Positions 1-8,083 of a stretch of DNA of 21,692 nucleotides are shown in pieces (position 1 is the first letter of the stretch; every line of letters starts with the position of its first letter). Location: positions 1-21,692 of IMG/VR virus record IMGVR_UViG_3300030331_005361, one strand, 5' to 3'. The position numbers were made by a program, and so were the translations under genes. Below the pieces are notes generated by a model. The model was not told the origin of the DNA. It was given only the letters and a program-made list of their open reading frames with translations, and made no database searches. This DNA comes from a virus.

Positions 1-189
1 ACTTGGCACTGCGGGTGTTGGGCCAGGGATAAGAGGAGGTATAAAAGGAGGATTTGGGTCTCCAGGTGGTGTTGGTACTAGTACTACAGGAGTGGTGTTA
101 GGCTGCTGGCCCCCTCCGCCCGAACCCTGTGTTCCTGGCCTAAGACCTCTGCCACAGGGGAATATGTTTGGATTGTTGCTGAGGGGCAT
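1..189 (-). CDS. Pro/Gly-rich structural protein, 5' part only (cut by left window edge)
   Basis: An open frame of 63 codons starts at an ATG at 189-187 and runs off the left edge without a stop. It begins MPLSNNPNIFPCGRG, then has a Gly run (GSGGGGQQ), then a strongly proline-rich stretch (VPTPPGDPNPP, IPPLIPGPTP). The start lies 8 nt after the stop of the 930-residue gene, in the same orientation and the same tight packing as the rest of the block. The Shine-Dalgarno match is weak. Low-complexity Pro/Gly sequence of this type is usual in flexible linkers of phage tail proteins, and two upstream genes carry polyproline linkers too. I do not recognise a family from 63 residues. It is most likely another fibre or baseplate-decoration gene, but the function is unassigned. 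Confidence 0.6.
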   Translation of the reverse strand, partial: MPLSNNPNIFPCGRGLRPGTQGSGGGGQQPNTTPVVLVPTPPGDPNPPFIPPLIPGPTPAVPS

Positions 190-197
190 AAGTTACT

Positions 198-2990
198 TTA
201 AGTACAAATAATGGTAGGATCGGTGGATCTCATTAAAGCGCCATTACTTCCAAATGATCTATTTGTTAAATTAGATGAAAGGCCAATGACTTCAAACTGC
301 ACTGAAGGGTATACTATAGGAGCAACGGTAGTAAAGTAATCAGGACGTGTGAATTTAGCGTCAGTCTCAGGTATAATGCCGCCGGGGTTCACGGCCCGCG
401 AAGAAAGACGATTTCCGAATCCATTAAAGATTAAGTCAAAAAGATCTTGCCTTTCGGTCGAATTAATGTTAACGGAGAATCCTGCGGGCGTGACGCCTCC
501 TGTACTAAATTCTGGATTTGACATTAGCCTAAAGTTTGGCATGGCAAATCCCGCAAATCTCTCAGAATCGTTTCTGTGAACCCAAGGGTATTGTCTTTGA
601 GGTTCGGGGAAGGTGCCGAGTCCACCTCGGGTCAGGGGAGTTATATCTTTACCTGCCCAAGCTACACAAATTGTAAAGTAATCTTTAAATTTTTGAACCC
701 AAACACAAGAACCATTTCTCATTCCCGCTGCGGTTGCTGGAGTTTCGACTGGAAAGGTTCGAGCACCTTCGCTTAGAGGAAGGCAATGTAGAAGATTTAC
801 CTTTACTTGGTAATCTGTCACCCAAGGAGTTTCTGTGAAATCCAACTGAATACGCTTTCTAACAAAGTTTATCTGAACATTTCTCTTTGCAATTTCTCTT
901 TTTTCTTGACTTAATGGATCCGTTAAACGGATTCCGGCGGGCAGACCTAAATCATCCGCAACCTCGGTTGTGGCAAAGTTATACATATTGAAAGCCGTGA
1001 AACCCAACTCATTCCTAATTTCTTCTAAAGTTAAGTTTGATCCGACAGTTTCTGGATCGCCGCCGACGAACTCGGTTACCCCAGGAAGTCCTTTCCAAGG
1101 AGGCATCCATTTCTGAAGTCCTTGCGGCCCAGCTTCCTCAATGGCTCTTGGGTATCCTATATTGATATGATCATTTATTGCATGGTCAGTAAAGGGGCCA
1201 TTATTTTTCCAATCGGCGAAGTCCCAATTAGGGAAGAAAGGGATACTCCCAGGAACATACCCAAACTCCTGTTCAACCTTATCAATAAGGTCATTAATTG
1301 GAGTTAGCTCGATACCGTTTCCAATATTTGATTTAGCATGTCTTAAAAGAGCACCCTCAGGACCCCAGTAGCCCCCTAGAACACTTCCGGCGGCGATCAC
1401 TCTAGCTCTTTCACCATTTGGTGGAGGGTTGTTCGGTGGTGGTGGTGGTGAGGAGTTGTTGCCCTGAATCTCTGATATCCTACTACTAAGCTCCTCGACA
1501 GTTTTACCTAAAGTTTTCTCAAAGTAAGCTTCGGTTACGACCGGATTAGCTATAGAGACTTGTGGTGTTGCCGCAGCAATACCTGCTCGCTCATTGTAAG
1601 CTAGCTCAGTGGTTCTAAAGAAAGGTCTTATATCAATAATATCATCATTATTGATTATATCAGCAATGGGACCACCCTCATTCTGAACTCTAATGTAAGC
1701 AATTGGCAGAATAGACTGCCCTATTAGCTGGAAGGCTGTTGACTCTAGCTGCTCTGATAAAAGAGGAGCTAAGTTCATTAAATCATCAGGCGAAGGGAAT
1801 GATCCTTTTATTAAACCGACATTAACCGAAGAGATCCCTGTATTGTTACCGCTAAAATCACCTGGGTGCGCCAACATGAGAGGAGTGCCATCTAAGCTTT
1901 GAAGGTTAACTCTATCATCAGGAGTTTCACCTGTAATGGAAGTCTTTCTAGACACGCCTATCCCCGCCCCCTTCAAGATACCCAACGATGGCTGAAGTAA
2001 CGTGGTCGGGTTGCCGTTGGCATCAAATTTCGATATTGTTGTTTGGGACTCATCAATAGCCTTAGAGTAAATAAATAACAGATCAATACGGTTATTAGCG
2101 TCTAACGCTAATCTAGTTCCGTCCGGCTGGATACAAAAGAAATCATCCGCATCAAATTCGGGGACAGTTATATCCAACTCCTCAGCAACATCTACAATAG
2201 CGGTTCTAATTGTTCCTCGCCATCTTTTAATGAACTCGGATTCCATCCTACCCATAGACCCAGCATTAGTAGGTTCGCTATCAAAAACATTATTAATTAG
2301 TCTAAGTCGTCTTTGTAATTCCGGTGTGCTGTTCTTGTATAAAGCACCGATAAAATTTGGAAACAAAGGTCTTTGATCAGACTCTGGGCTAAAGTCTGAA
2401 TCAAACTGAGCATAGCCTGGGGTTGTGGTGCCGCTCACAGAAGAGCCAGCTAGAGACCGATCAGCTATGATAAAACCATCATCATCCCATACAGGGTGAA
2501 CAAAAGTTCTTTCCGCTAGGCCATTCATGTTCAGGGCGTCCCCCAGCCTCCCCTGACTAAATTCAAATAAAGCACTGCTGACATCTTGACCTATATTTGT
2601 TTGAAAATCAAAACTGTTAAGATCTAAGGGACCTGAAGCGTCTAGTACACCAAAGCCAGTTGCTTGCGTAACTGTTTGAATTGTTGTTAGACTATATCCG
2701 TTATTTATTCTAGCTGTAAATCTTCCAGGCTTAACCCTAACCTTGCGATCAGTGCCTAATGCAAAAGGTTTTAATTCAGAAAAGCCACTTCGACCTATCT
2801 CTATAGCATCCGCGTTAGGCTGGTTCTGTATTAAGCCATCAACTTGATCTTTTAAGAATTTTTGAGACTCCTCAAGCTGCTTGACAGGGATGTTATCAAC
2901 TTCAAAGTAATAAGGATCATTAGCTTTAAAGTGCCTTACGGGGCTAATGAATGTGTGAGTTGTGTCGTAATAGTTAATTTCGTTAGGCAT
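198..2990 (-). CDS. Large tail/baseplate structural protein, probable fibre-type
   Basis: A 930-residue protein with no signal peptide or membrane segment. Residues 27-43 (YYFEVDNIPVKQLEESQ) match residues 33-49 of the preceding beta-helix protein (YNFEQDNLPLFDLDERT), which suggests a shared N-terminal docking element. A low-complexity linker, SSPPPPPNNPPPNG (about 513-526), splits it into an N-terminal part of about 510 residues and a C-terminal part of about 400. Before the linker is a compact segment containing DIIDIRPFFRTTELAYNERA. Near the C-terminus (907-919) NLTNRSFGSNGAL is nearly identical to residues 115-127 of the beta-helix protein. The ATG overlaps the upstream stop (TAATG) and has a good AAGGA site. 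I do not recognise a named family. Position and architecture suggest a virion protein attached to the baseplate periphery; adhesin or fibre function is inference. Confidence 0.7.
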   Translation of the reverse strand: MPNEINYYDTTHTFISPVRHFKANDPYYFEVDNIPVKQLEESQKFLKDQVDGLIQNQPNADAIEIGRSGFSELKPFALGTDRKVRVKPGRFTARINNGYSLTTIQTVTQATGFGVLDASGPLDLNSFDFQTNIGQDVSSALFEFSQGRLGDALNMNGLAERTFVHPVWDDDGFIIADRSLAGSSVSGTTTPGYAQFDSDFSPESDQRPLFPNFIGALYKNSTPELQRRLRLINNVFDSEPTNAGSMGRMESEFIKRWRGTIRTAIVDVAEELDITVPEFDADDFFCIQPDGTRLALDANNRIDLLFIYSKAIDESQTTISKFDANGNPTTLLQPSLGILKGAGIGVSRKTSITGETPDDRVNLQSLDGTPLMLAHPGDFSGNNTGISSVNVGLIKGSFPSPDDLMNLAPLLSEQLESTAFQLIGQSILPIAYIRVQNEGGPIADIINNDDIIDIRPFFRTTELAYNERAGIAAATPQVSIANPVVTEAYFEKTLGKTVEELSSRISEIQGNNSSPPPPPNNPPPNGERARVIAAGSVLGGYWGPEGALLRHAKSNIGNGIELTPINDLIDKVEQEFGYVPGSIPFFPNWDFADWKNNGPFTDHAINDHINIGYPRAIEEAGPQGLQKWMPPWKGLPGVTEFVGGDPETVGSNLTLEEIRNELGFTAFNMYNFATTEVADDLGLPAGIRLTDPLSQEKREIAKRNVQINFVRKRIQLDFTETPWVTDYQVKVNLLHCLPLSEGARTFPVETPATAAGMRNGSCVWVQKFKDYFTICVAWAGKDITPLTRGGLGTFPEPQRQYPWVHRNDSERFAGFAMPNFRLMSNPEFSTGGVTPAGFSVNINSTERQDLFDLIFNGFGNRLSSRAVNPGGIIPETDAKFTRPDYFTTVAPIVYPSVQFEVIGLSSNLTNRSFGSNGALMRSTDPTIICT

Positions 2991-5900
2991 TAGTTGTCCT
3001 TTTCAAGATTAAAGTTATTTACAGAGGCTAGCCCATCACCGTAGGTGTAAGAATTAAACGAGTCTCCTCCAAAAGAGTTATTATCATAATAGCCTTCTAC
3101 AACTTTTGCTAACCCAGATTTGCCTACCATGTTATGTTTAGCATTTGCAAAAGTATTCAAAGCAGAATCATCAAGAACGGCTTTGATAGTATCCGAACCA
3201 GCCATCATCGCAGAAGCATAATAGAATCCAGAAGGAACAATATCTAAATTTGAACGTCTTAGAATAGAAGCATACTGCGAAGAAGAGTCTAAGCTACCAG
3301 TAGAAGAAACGATTAGATCACCGGAAAAATTATATCCTTGGGAAAATACTTGTCTTGCCATCCCTTGTAACTGATTACTACCGTTTGCTACCATAAAATT
3401 TGTTACGGGATCGACTGAGAAGTATAGTCTAAAAGCTCCAAAGTTCTCGGCACTGACGCTCTTACCAAAAGGATTTTCAGAACTATGACCGTAGTAATCT
3501 AATACTGATAACGAAGAGGTGTCAGGAGTGTCCGTGGGCGCACCGGAGGCAGACCCCCAAACCCCTGAGGGTCCATTGTATCCTGAATCTCTTGGATGGC
3601 TTCCAGAAACAGAAAGCTGAGAAGCTTTTAGCATTGAGTTGTCAGCTATGTTCCATATAAACAATCTGGTACAGTTATTGCCTGCTAGGGGTGCCGTGCC
3701 ATCAATATCATACACTATTCCTGAGGCATTGTGCCATGTCGCGGGGAAGTGAACATTATTGGTCTCTACAAAACTGTTGCCGACTGCCCTTACACACATC
3801 CCTCCAGTAGTGATATCATCAATACTATTTGCATAGTTGTGTAGTAGGTAATGCTTACAAGGAGAAACAGCATCATTTTCAAAAACAAATCTGTCATTAT
3901 TCTGAACCACTGTAGGGTTGTCAACAACATCTGCATTGTTTACATTTGCGTTAGGATAAAACTGTACAAACCCTGCGCTGGCGTATGTTAAAAGCTCTGA
4001 ATCACTAAACCCAGTTAACCCGTCTTGTGATTGACCGTAGATGCCAGTATTGTAGAAAGCTTTATGATCACCTAGATTCTCCATCACAATTCTAGAGTTT
4101 CTATTCGCTACTAAACAAGACCTAGTAGAGTGAAGCTCAACCATGGTGTGATTAGCGGGGTTAGATAAATCAAAAGAAGAAACAAGAAGTGCTCCTTCGC
4201 CATCTTTATGTGGGGTAATCTCAATATTAGAGCTATCTTCAGCCAGAACATCCACACCAAACCTGCCAATCGTTGTCGGACCTTGAATTTTTATTGTGGA
4301 GTTATCCTTAGCGTATAAACCAGCAACATTAATGCTATCTTCCCTTTCTTTCGGCCCTAAGAAAACGTTCGCATATCCGTTAGCAGCGGTCGCATGCTGC
4401 CCCGACCCTCTAACAGTTAGTGTTGAGTTACTTTCAACCTTACTAATAAGACCATGGTGGGCTGTTAAAGTTTTACTAGTCCCAGGCACGCGAACCATGT
4501 GGGCATGGATTAAGTCTGCATCAGAGTTGTTCTTTAAATGAATACAAGGCTTAAGCTCTATACCCGATTCTTCTAAACCAAAACAACCACTGGTGTAAAA
4601 CATGCCAAACATTTGAGGCATTGAGCTTGTGTAGTAAGGCTTTATAATGCTATTGTCGGCAACTAAATCCTGACCATTTAGAATACAACCTACCTGGGAT
4701 TCTAAGGTTGAAGTTACAGACCCAGCTTGAGATTGTGAAGCTGCTGCATATAAATCTTTGTTGTATACAAGCTCGGAGTTTTCTAAGTCTATTGCTGTGT
4801 TTTGATTAAATCTTGAGTTTAGTTGGTCTGTGTAGACTTTAGAATTGCGAGACTCTACTCCCTTGTAATTTCCGTCAAAGTAAATTCTACCACTGTAATC
4901 CAGCTTACTATTACTAAGACGTAACCCTGCCTCAGTATTTAATTCGGCGAATATTTGAGAGCCGTCGTTTCTCTTTGAAGAACCGAAGTCAGGAGATTTG
5001 CCAGACTGCTCAGTGCGACCTCCAGTAATTAAAGAATTTACGGCATCAATCCCTATATCATTTCTAGAAAGGCAATACAAAGCCTCCACTGATGGCGCCG
5101 GTATATTTCCGGCACTGACAGAGTAGCTAGGATATACATTGGAATCTAAAGTAGCTGAGGCCTGCAATATATCGCGATCATAAGTGGACTTAAGATTTAG
5201 TGTAGAATTGTAGACTCGTATGCCAGCGCCATACCCACTTAGCGAATCATAAGATTCTCTCTTTTCTGAGAAAGGAACTCCCACCCTGTTAGATGATATA
5301 TTGGAATAGTTTCTGTAGCCAATAAACCCTCTAAGAATATTGACCTCTGAATTGTCCACAAACAAGCCTGAATCATTGCACCTGGATACCGAACATCTCT
5401 CTAAATTCACATTAGAGTTTTTGATTTCAATACCCCTATCTACTAAGTTCTCGCCATCAACGTTAAAGTTTCTAATGAATACTGGGCCGTTGCAATTGTT
5501 TACTTTAATAAAGTCCAACTTGTTAAAGTAAGCAAAGGCAGCAGCGGCGGTATTATTAGCACCCTCGCCTGTAGCCACCTCAGTACCGTCACCCCACTTA
5601 ATCTCTGTGTTATTTAATTCGTTTACGGTGCTAACATCAAAAACTGCGTCGGAAGATGCTTTATCAAAAGGAGTAAATTTAAAACTCTGAACTTCTGAAA
5701 TCGAAGCGGCAGTAATGTCCCAAGGAGTTATGGCGCTGCTAAGAGAGGCCGTTAGTCTGTTTAACTGCTCTGGTATAACTTTCTTTGAAAAAATGTAAGG
5801 CTTAAACTCCGCAAATCTCTCATCTTTCCATGTATTACTTGAAGAAGCCACAAATGAACCGTTACTGAACAGCCTTGCTTGCTGCATATCGTAAGCCAAC

Positions 5901-6448
5901 CCTGGCCCAGAAGCACCTGCAAGTTCTTGCTGAACATCTAACCTAATTGGGGATACCGCGCTTGCTAGCTTGTAATCAGTAGATCCGGCATCATACTCTT
6001 GGCCCGTGAGTGCTACACCTGATAAATTCATAGCAGGAGCGAAGGAGCTAAGCCTGTTAATTATCTCTAATGCTCCATTAGGACCAAAAGATTTGTTTGA
6101 TAAGTTTAAACCGCCTAACTCTCCAAAGCTAGCCACCTCTACCAGTATAGGATAGTTGATGACCTCCGGTAAAGCGTCTATGCAAGCACTTAAGGTAGTA
6201 AAATGAAGTGGGCTGCAAGCGGATGCGGCGTCGGCAGAAACAATAAAGGACATGCCTGTTAAAGCAGATGTAGGGTGTCCAAACTTTTCCCAAAGAAGAG
6301 TAGTCCTCTCATCTAAATCAAACAAAGGTAAATTATCTTGCTCAAAATTGTAGAATGAACTAGAGTCATACTTAGTTACTTTATCAGTCCAGCAAACTAA
6401 AAGTTTGTTAGATCCGCCTGAGACATATAAATCGCTTGGGTTTAACAT
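2990..6448 (-). CDS. Parallel beta-helix tail protein, candidate receptor-binding or fibre protein
   Basis: A 1152-residue protein. About residues 310-790 hold an irregular repeat in which a short strand ends in an Asn-Ser turn and leads into the next strand: GIEIKNSNVNL, GLFVDNSEVNI, GIRVYNSTLNL, GLRLSNSKLDY, AIDLENSELVY, GLYAKDNSTIKI and more. That pattern is typical of right-handed parallel beta-helices (pectate-lyase-like fold), common in phage tailspikes and adhesins. The N-terminus (33-49, YNFEQDNLPLFDLDERT) matches the start of the 930-residue neighbour, so it is probably the virion-attachment part. Residues 115-127 share a second motif with that neighbour's C-terminus. The C-terminal 350 residues are unassigned. 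The gene starts 1 nt after the preceding stop with only a weak GGA site. No catalytic residues can be assigned, so whether it binds or cleaves glycans is open. Confidence 0.75.
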   Translation of the reverse strand: MLNPSDLYVSGGSNKLLVCWTDKVTKYDSSSFYNFEQDNLPLFDLDERTTLLWEKFGHPTSALTGMSFIVSADAASACSPLHFTTLSACIDALPEVINYPILVEVASFGELGGLNLSNKSFGPNGALEIINRLSSFAPAMNLSGVALTGQEYDAGSTDYKLASAVSPIRLDVQQELAGASGPGLAYDMQQARLFSNGSFVASSSNTWKDERFAEFKPYIFSKKVIPEQLNRLTASLSSAITPWDITAASISEVQSFKFTPFDKASSDAVFDVSTVNELNNTEIKWGDGTEVATGEGANNTAAAAFAYFNKLDFIKVNNCNGPVFIRNFNVDGENLVDRGIEIKNSNVNLERCSVSRCNDSGLFVDNSEVNILRGFIGYRNYSNISSNRVGVPFSEKRESYDSLSGYGAGIRVYNSTLNLKSTYDRDILQASATLDSNVYPSYSVSAGNIPAPSVEALYCLSRNDIGIDAVNSLITGGRTEQSGKSPDFGSSKRNDGSQIFAELNTEAGLRLSNSKLDYSGRIYFDGNYKGVESRNSKVYTDQLNSRFNQNTAIDLENSELVYNKDLYAAASQSQAGSVTSTLESQVGCILNGQDLVADNSIIKPYYTSSMPQMFGMFYTSGCFGLEESGIELKPCIHLKNNSDADLIHAHMVRVPGTSKTLTAHHGLISKVESNSTLTVRGSGQHATAANGYANVFLGPKEREDSINVAGLYAKDNSTIKIQGPTTIGRFGVDVLAEDSSNIEITPHKDGEGALLVSSFDLSNPANHTMVELHSTRSCLVANRNSRIVMENLGDHKAFYNTGIYGQSQDGLTGFSDSELLTYASAGFVQFYPNANVNNADVVDNPTVVQNNDRFVFENDAVSPCKHYLLHNYANSIDDITTGGMCVRAVGNSFVETNNVHFPATWHNASGIVYDIDGTAPLAGNNCTRLFIWNIADNSMLKASQLSVSGSHPRDSGYNGPSGVWGSASGAPTDTPDTSSLSVLDYYGHSSENPFGKSVSAENFGAFRLYFSVDPVTNFMVANGSNQLQGMARQVFSQGYNFSGDLIVSSTGSLDSSSQYASILRRSNLDIVPSGFYYASAMMAGSDTIKAVLDDSALNTFANAKHNMVGKSGLAKVVEGYYDNNSFGGDSFNSYTYGDGLASVNNFNLEKDN
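2997..3001 (-). promoter_or_regulatory. Ribosome-binding site of the 930-residue protein gene
   Basis: AAGGA on the minus strand, 6 nt before the ATG at 2990, inside the last codons (EKDN-stop) of the beta-helix gene. It is one of the best Shine-Dalgarno matches in the window. Confidence 0.65.
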
Positions 6449-6449
6449 A

Positions 6450-7067
6450 TTATCCGAATGTTATTGTCCACCTAAACACCAGTCCGAAATCTGATGTTTT
6501 TCTAATGTTGCTGAAGTGCCTGTAGGCTGCTAATATGGATGTTTCTACCGCACTGTTTTTTGGATTTTTTATAAAAATACCAATTTCATTAAGAGGAGCT
6601 TCGCTGTTCCCTGGCCTGGAGATGTTGTTGCAAGAATCCTCGTCCACAAAAATTGTAAATCTTACTGTTCTTTCGTCCACCTTAGTAACTTTACTAAAGG
6701 GTATTTTAGCAAAATACTCAGGGGTTGTACCGGCCACGTCGTTAGCCCATCTAAAGCCAGAAAAAACATCTAAGTTACTGTCCGAGTTACCGTTTGAATA
6801 TTCTTCTTCGGTCAATTCTCCCGAGAGATTATTAGTAGAACTAACCTGTAACGAGTCTGACCCGCTAACGCCAAGTTTAAATCTATCTATTTGGTAATCA
6901 GTTATTGAGTCTGACCCTATCCTTCCGTATAAATGGGCGAGTGCCCACCCAAAGCCAGATACAATAACGTTATCCTCATCATATACCAAATCCTCCTGAC
7001 CGTTAACGACCTTATGAACCGTTAAGTGCCCTTTTATACCTAAATCATCTGTTAGTGCTCTAATCAT
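6450..7067 (-). CDS. Small beta-rich virion protein of the fibre/baseplate region
   Basis: A 205-residue protein that looks entirely beta-sheet. The N-terminus (IKGHLTVHKVVNGQEDLVYDEDN) reads like alternating beta-strands. The C-terminal third has LNEIGIF, then AAYRHFSNIRKTSDFGL and FRWTITFG at the very end. This NEIG(L/I)F ... W-T-I-x-F layout resembles the terminal beta-sandwich in small phage tail-fibre or collar-type proteins; that resemblance is from memory and not verified. Its ATG overlaps the stop of the 339-residue gene (ATGA), and the next gene starts 1 nt after its TAA. No clear Shine-Dalgarno site is seen, so translation is probably coupled. It lies between the gpI-like gene and the fibre-like genes, which fits an adaptor between baseplate and fibre; that role is inference. 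Confidence 0.6.
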   Translation of the reverse strand: MIRALTDDLGIKGHLTVHKVVNGQEDLVYDEDNVIVSGFGWALAHLYGRIGSDSITDYQIDRFKLGVSGSDSLQVSSTNNLSGELTEEEYSNGNSDSNLDVFSGFRWANDVAGTTPEYFAKIPFSKVTKVDERTVRFTIFVDEDSCNNISRPGNSEAPLNEIGIFIKNPKNSAVETSILAAYRHFSNIRKTSDFGLVFRWTITFG

Positions 7068-8083
7068 TTGAAGTCAAAAAGTAATGTTAATAATATCTTA
7101 GAAGAACTTGTGTTTAGAAAAAATCCTAGGCCTGCGAGGCCTGAAAAATCTCTATGAAAAAAGGGATTGTCTAAAATAGTAGCCTTAGCTACAAGCTTAT
7201 ACTGTCTGTTATTATTTAGAGCATCCCAACTATAAGGGGGCATTAACCCAGAAGCTAACATAGATTTTAAGTCAAGACAATGCACTCCCAGATGCTTAAC
7301 ACTCCCAAAAGATACTAAAGTAACAATGTCACACTGCTCTACTTGAGTGCTTATCTTCAGGAGGCCTAAGGAGGGTGAAGCAGCGCCAGATAGGATTAGA
7401 GAGCCTTTTGAATAATCTAAGGGAGAAACATTCTGTGCCACAGAAGATGGGCTAATTGTTAAAAACCCTTGCTTGTCTACTAAGCCTGAAGTATTGTACT
7501 TACTAGTTAAATCACCACCGTAAACAAAGTTTCCGTCTTTATCGTAAAATTTATAAGTATCTCCACTAGAGGCCGCGAAAGCACCCACTTTGTTCCAAAC
7601 TGAGCTTAGTTGTGGATCTATAGCAGCATTGACGTAATGCCCAAGATTCTGTAATGAGCTTGTGAATAATCCTGATGTGTCTGGTTTAGTTAAGTTTACG
7701 GGTAGAGTGCTACCTCTCTCCAACCTAGTATCTGACGGGAAAGGATCATTAGGAACTGAGTTGTAAGTGGATGAGAAATGAGAGTAAGTTGCGGAAACAA
7801 CGTAAGAAGATGCTCCATTTGGCTCGTCAGATCCATAATTAAATATAGATAGGACACCATCATCAAAACTGCTGGCCCCTGAACTTGAGTCTCCGTTAGT
7901 GTATTGTATGGTTGAAACTACATGAGAGTGGTTAGAAAACCCATCAGCGTCTTTACCGAAGGTAATGGCCTGGAATGTGTAATTTGAAGCATCAAGTATG
8001 GAACTTGCAGATGGAAGCTCAGACAATGCCGGATTTACCGTCATTACATCTGCCAAAATCTCACCAAAGCCTTGTAGGTACAT
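7064..8083 (-). CDS. Phage structural protein of unknown function, between gpI-like and fibre-like genes
   Basis: A 339-residue protein rich in Ser, Gly, Asn and aromatic residues, with no signal peptide, membrane segment or catalytic motif. The first half is low in charge and predicted to be beta/loop (VVSATYSHFSSTYNS, GSTLPVNLTK). It then has NLGHYVNAAI, and a better-defined C-terminal part with VKHLGVHCLDLKSML, YSWDALNNNRQYKLVAKATI and a final hydrophobic strand (KILLTLLFDFK). The TAATG overlap with the gpI-like gene and the ATGA overlap with the next gene suggest stoichiometric synthesis with baseplate proteins. Its slot corresponds to the first gene after gpI in P2-type operons, where fibre or fibre-adaptor genes lie. 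I do not recognise the family and assign no function beyond probable virion component. Confidence 0.55.
   Translation of the reverse strand: MYLQGFGEILADVMTVNPALSELPSASSILDASNYTFQAITFGKDADGFSNHSHVVSTIQYTNGDSSSGASSFDDGVLSIFNYGSDEPNGASSYVVSATYSHFSSTYNSVPNDPFPSDTRLERGSTLPVNLTKPDTSGLFTSSLQNLGHYVNAAIDPQLSSVWNKVGAFAASSGDTYKFYDKDGNFVYGGDLTSKYNTSGLVDKQGFLTISPSSVAQNVSPLDYSKGSLILSGAASPSLGLLKISTQVEQCDIVTLVSFGSVKHLGVHCLDLKSMLASGLMPPYSWDALNNNRQYKLVAKATILDNPFFHRDFSGLAGLGFFLNTSSSKILLTLLFDFK

Noticed and set aside
1122-1307. Short plus-strand frames throughout the window (about 60-100 codons)
   Set aside because: All lie fully within larger minus-strand genes, lack good ribosome-binding sites and family motifs, and interrupt the uniform direction of the block.
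6535-6897. Open frame of 120 codons on the plus strand with a hydrophobic start
   Set aside because: It is antisense to the 205-residue gene, which has proper overlaps with its neighbours and beta-rich protein character. The hydrophobic stretch arises from reading that gene backwards.
7129-7146. AGGCCTGCGAGGCCTG, a short direct/inverted GGCCT repeat as a possible terminator or recombination site
   Set aside because: It lies within the 339-residue coding sequence, has no T-tract, and the stem would be very short with no sign of conserved function.
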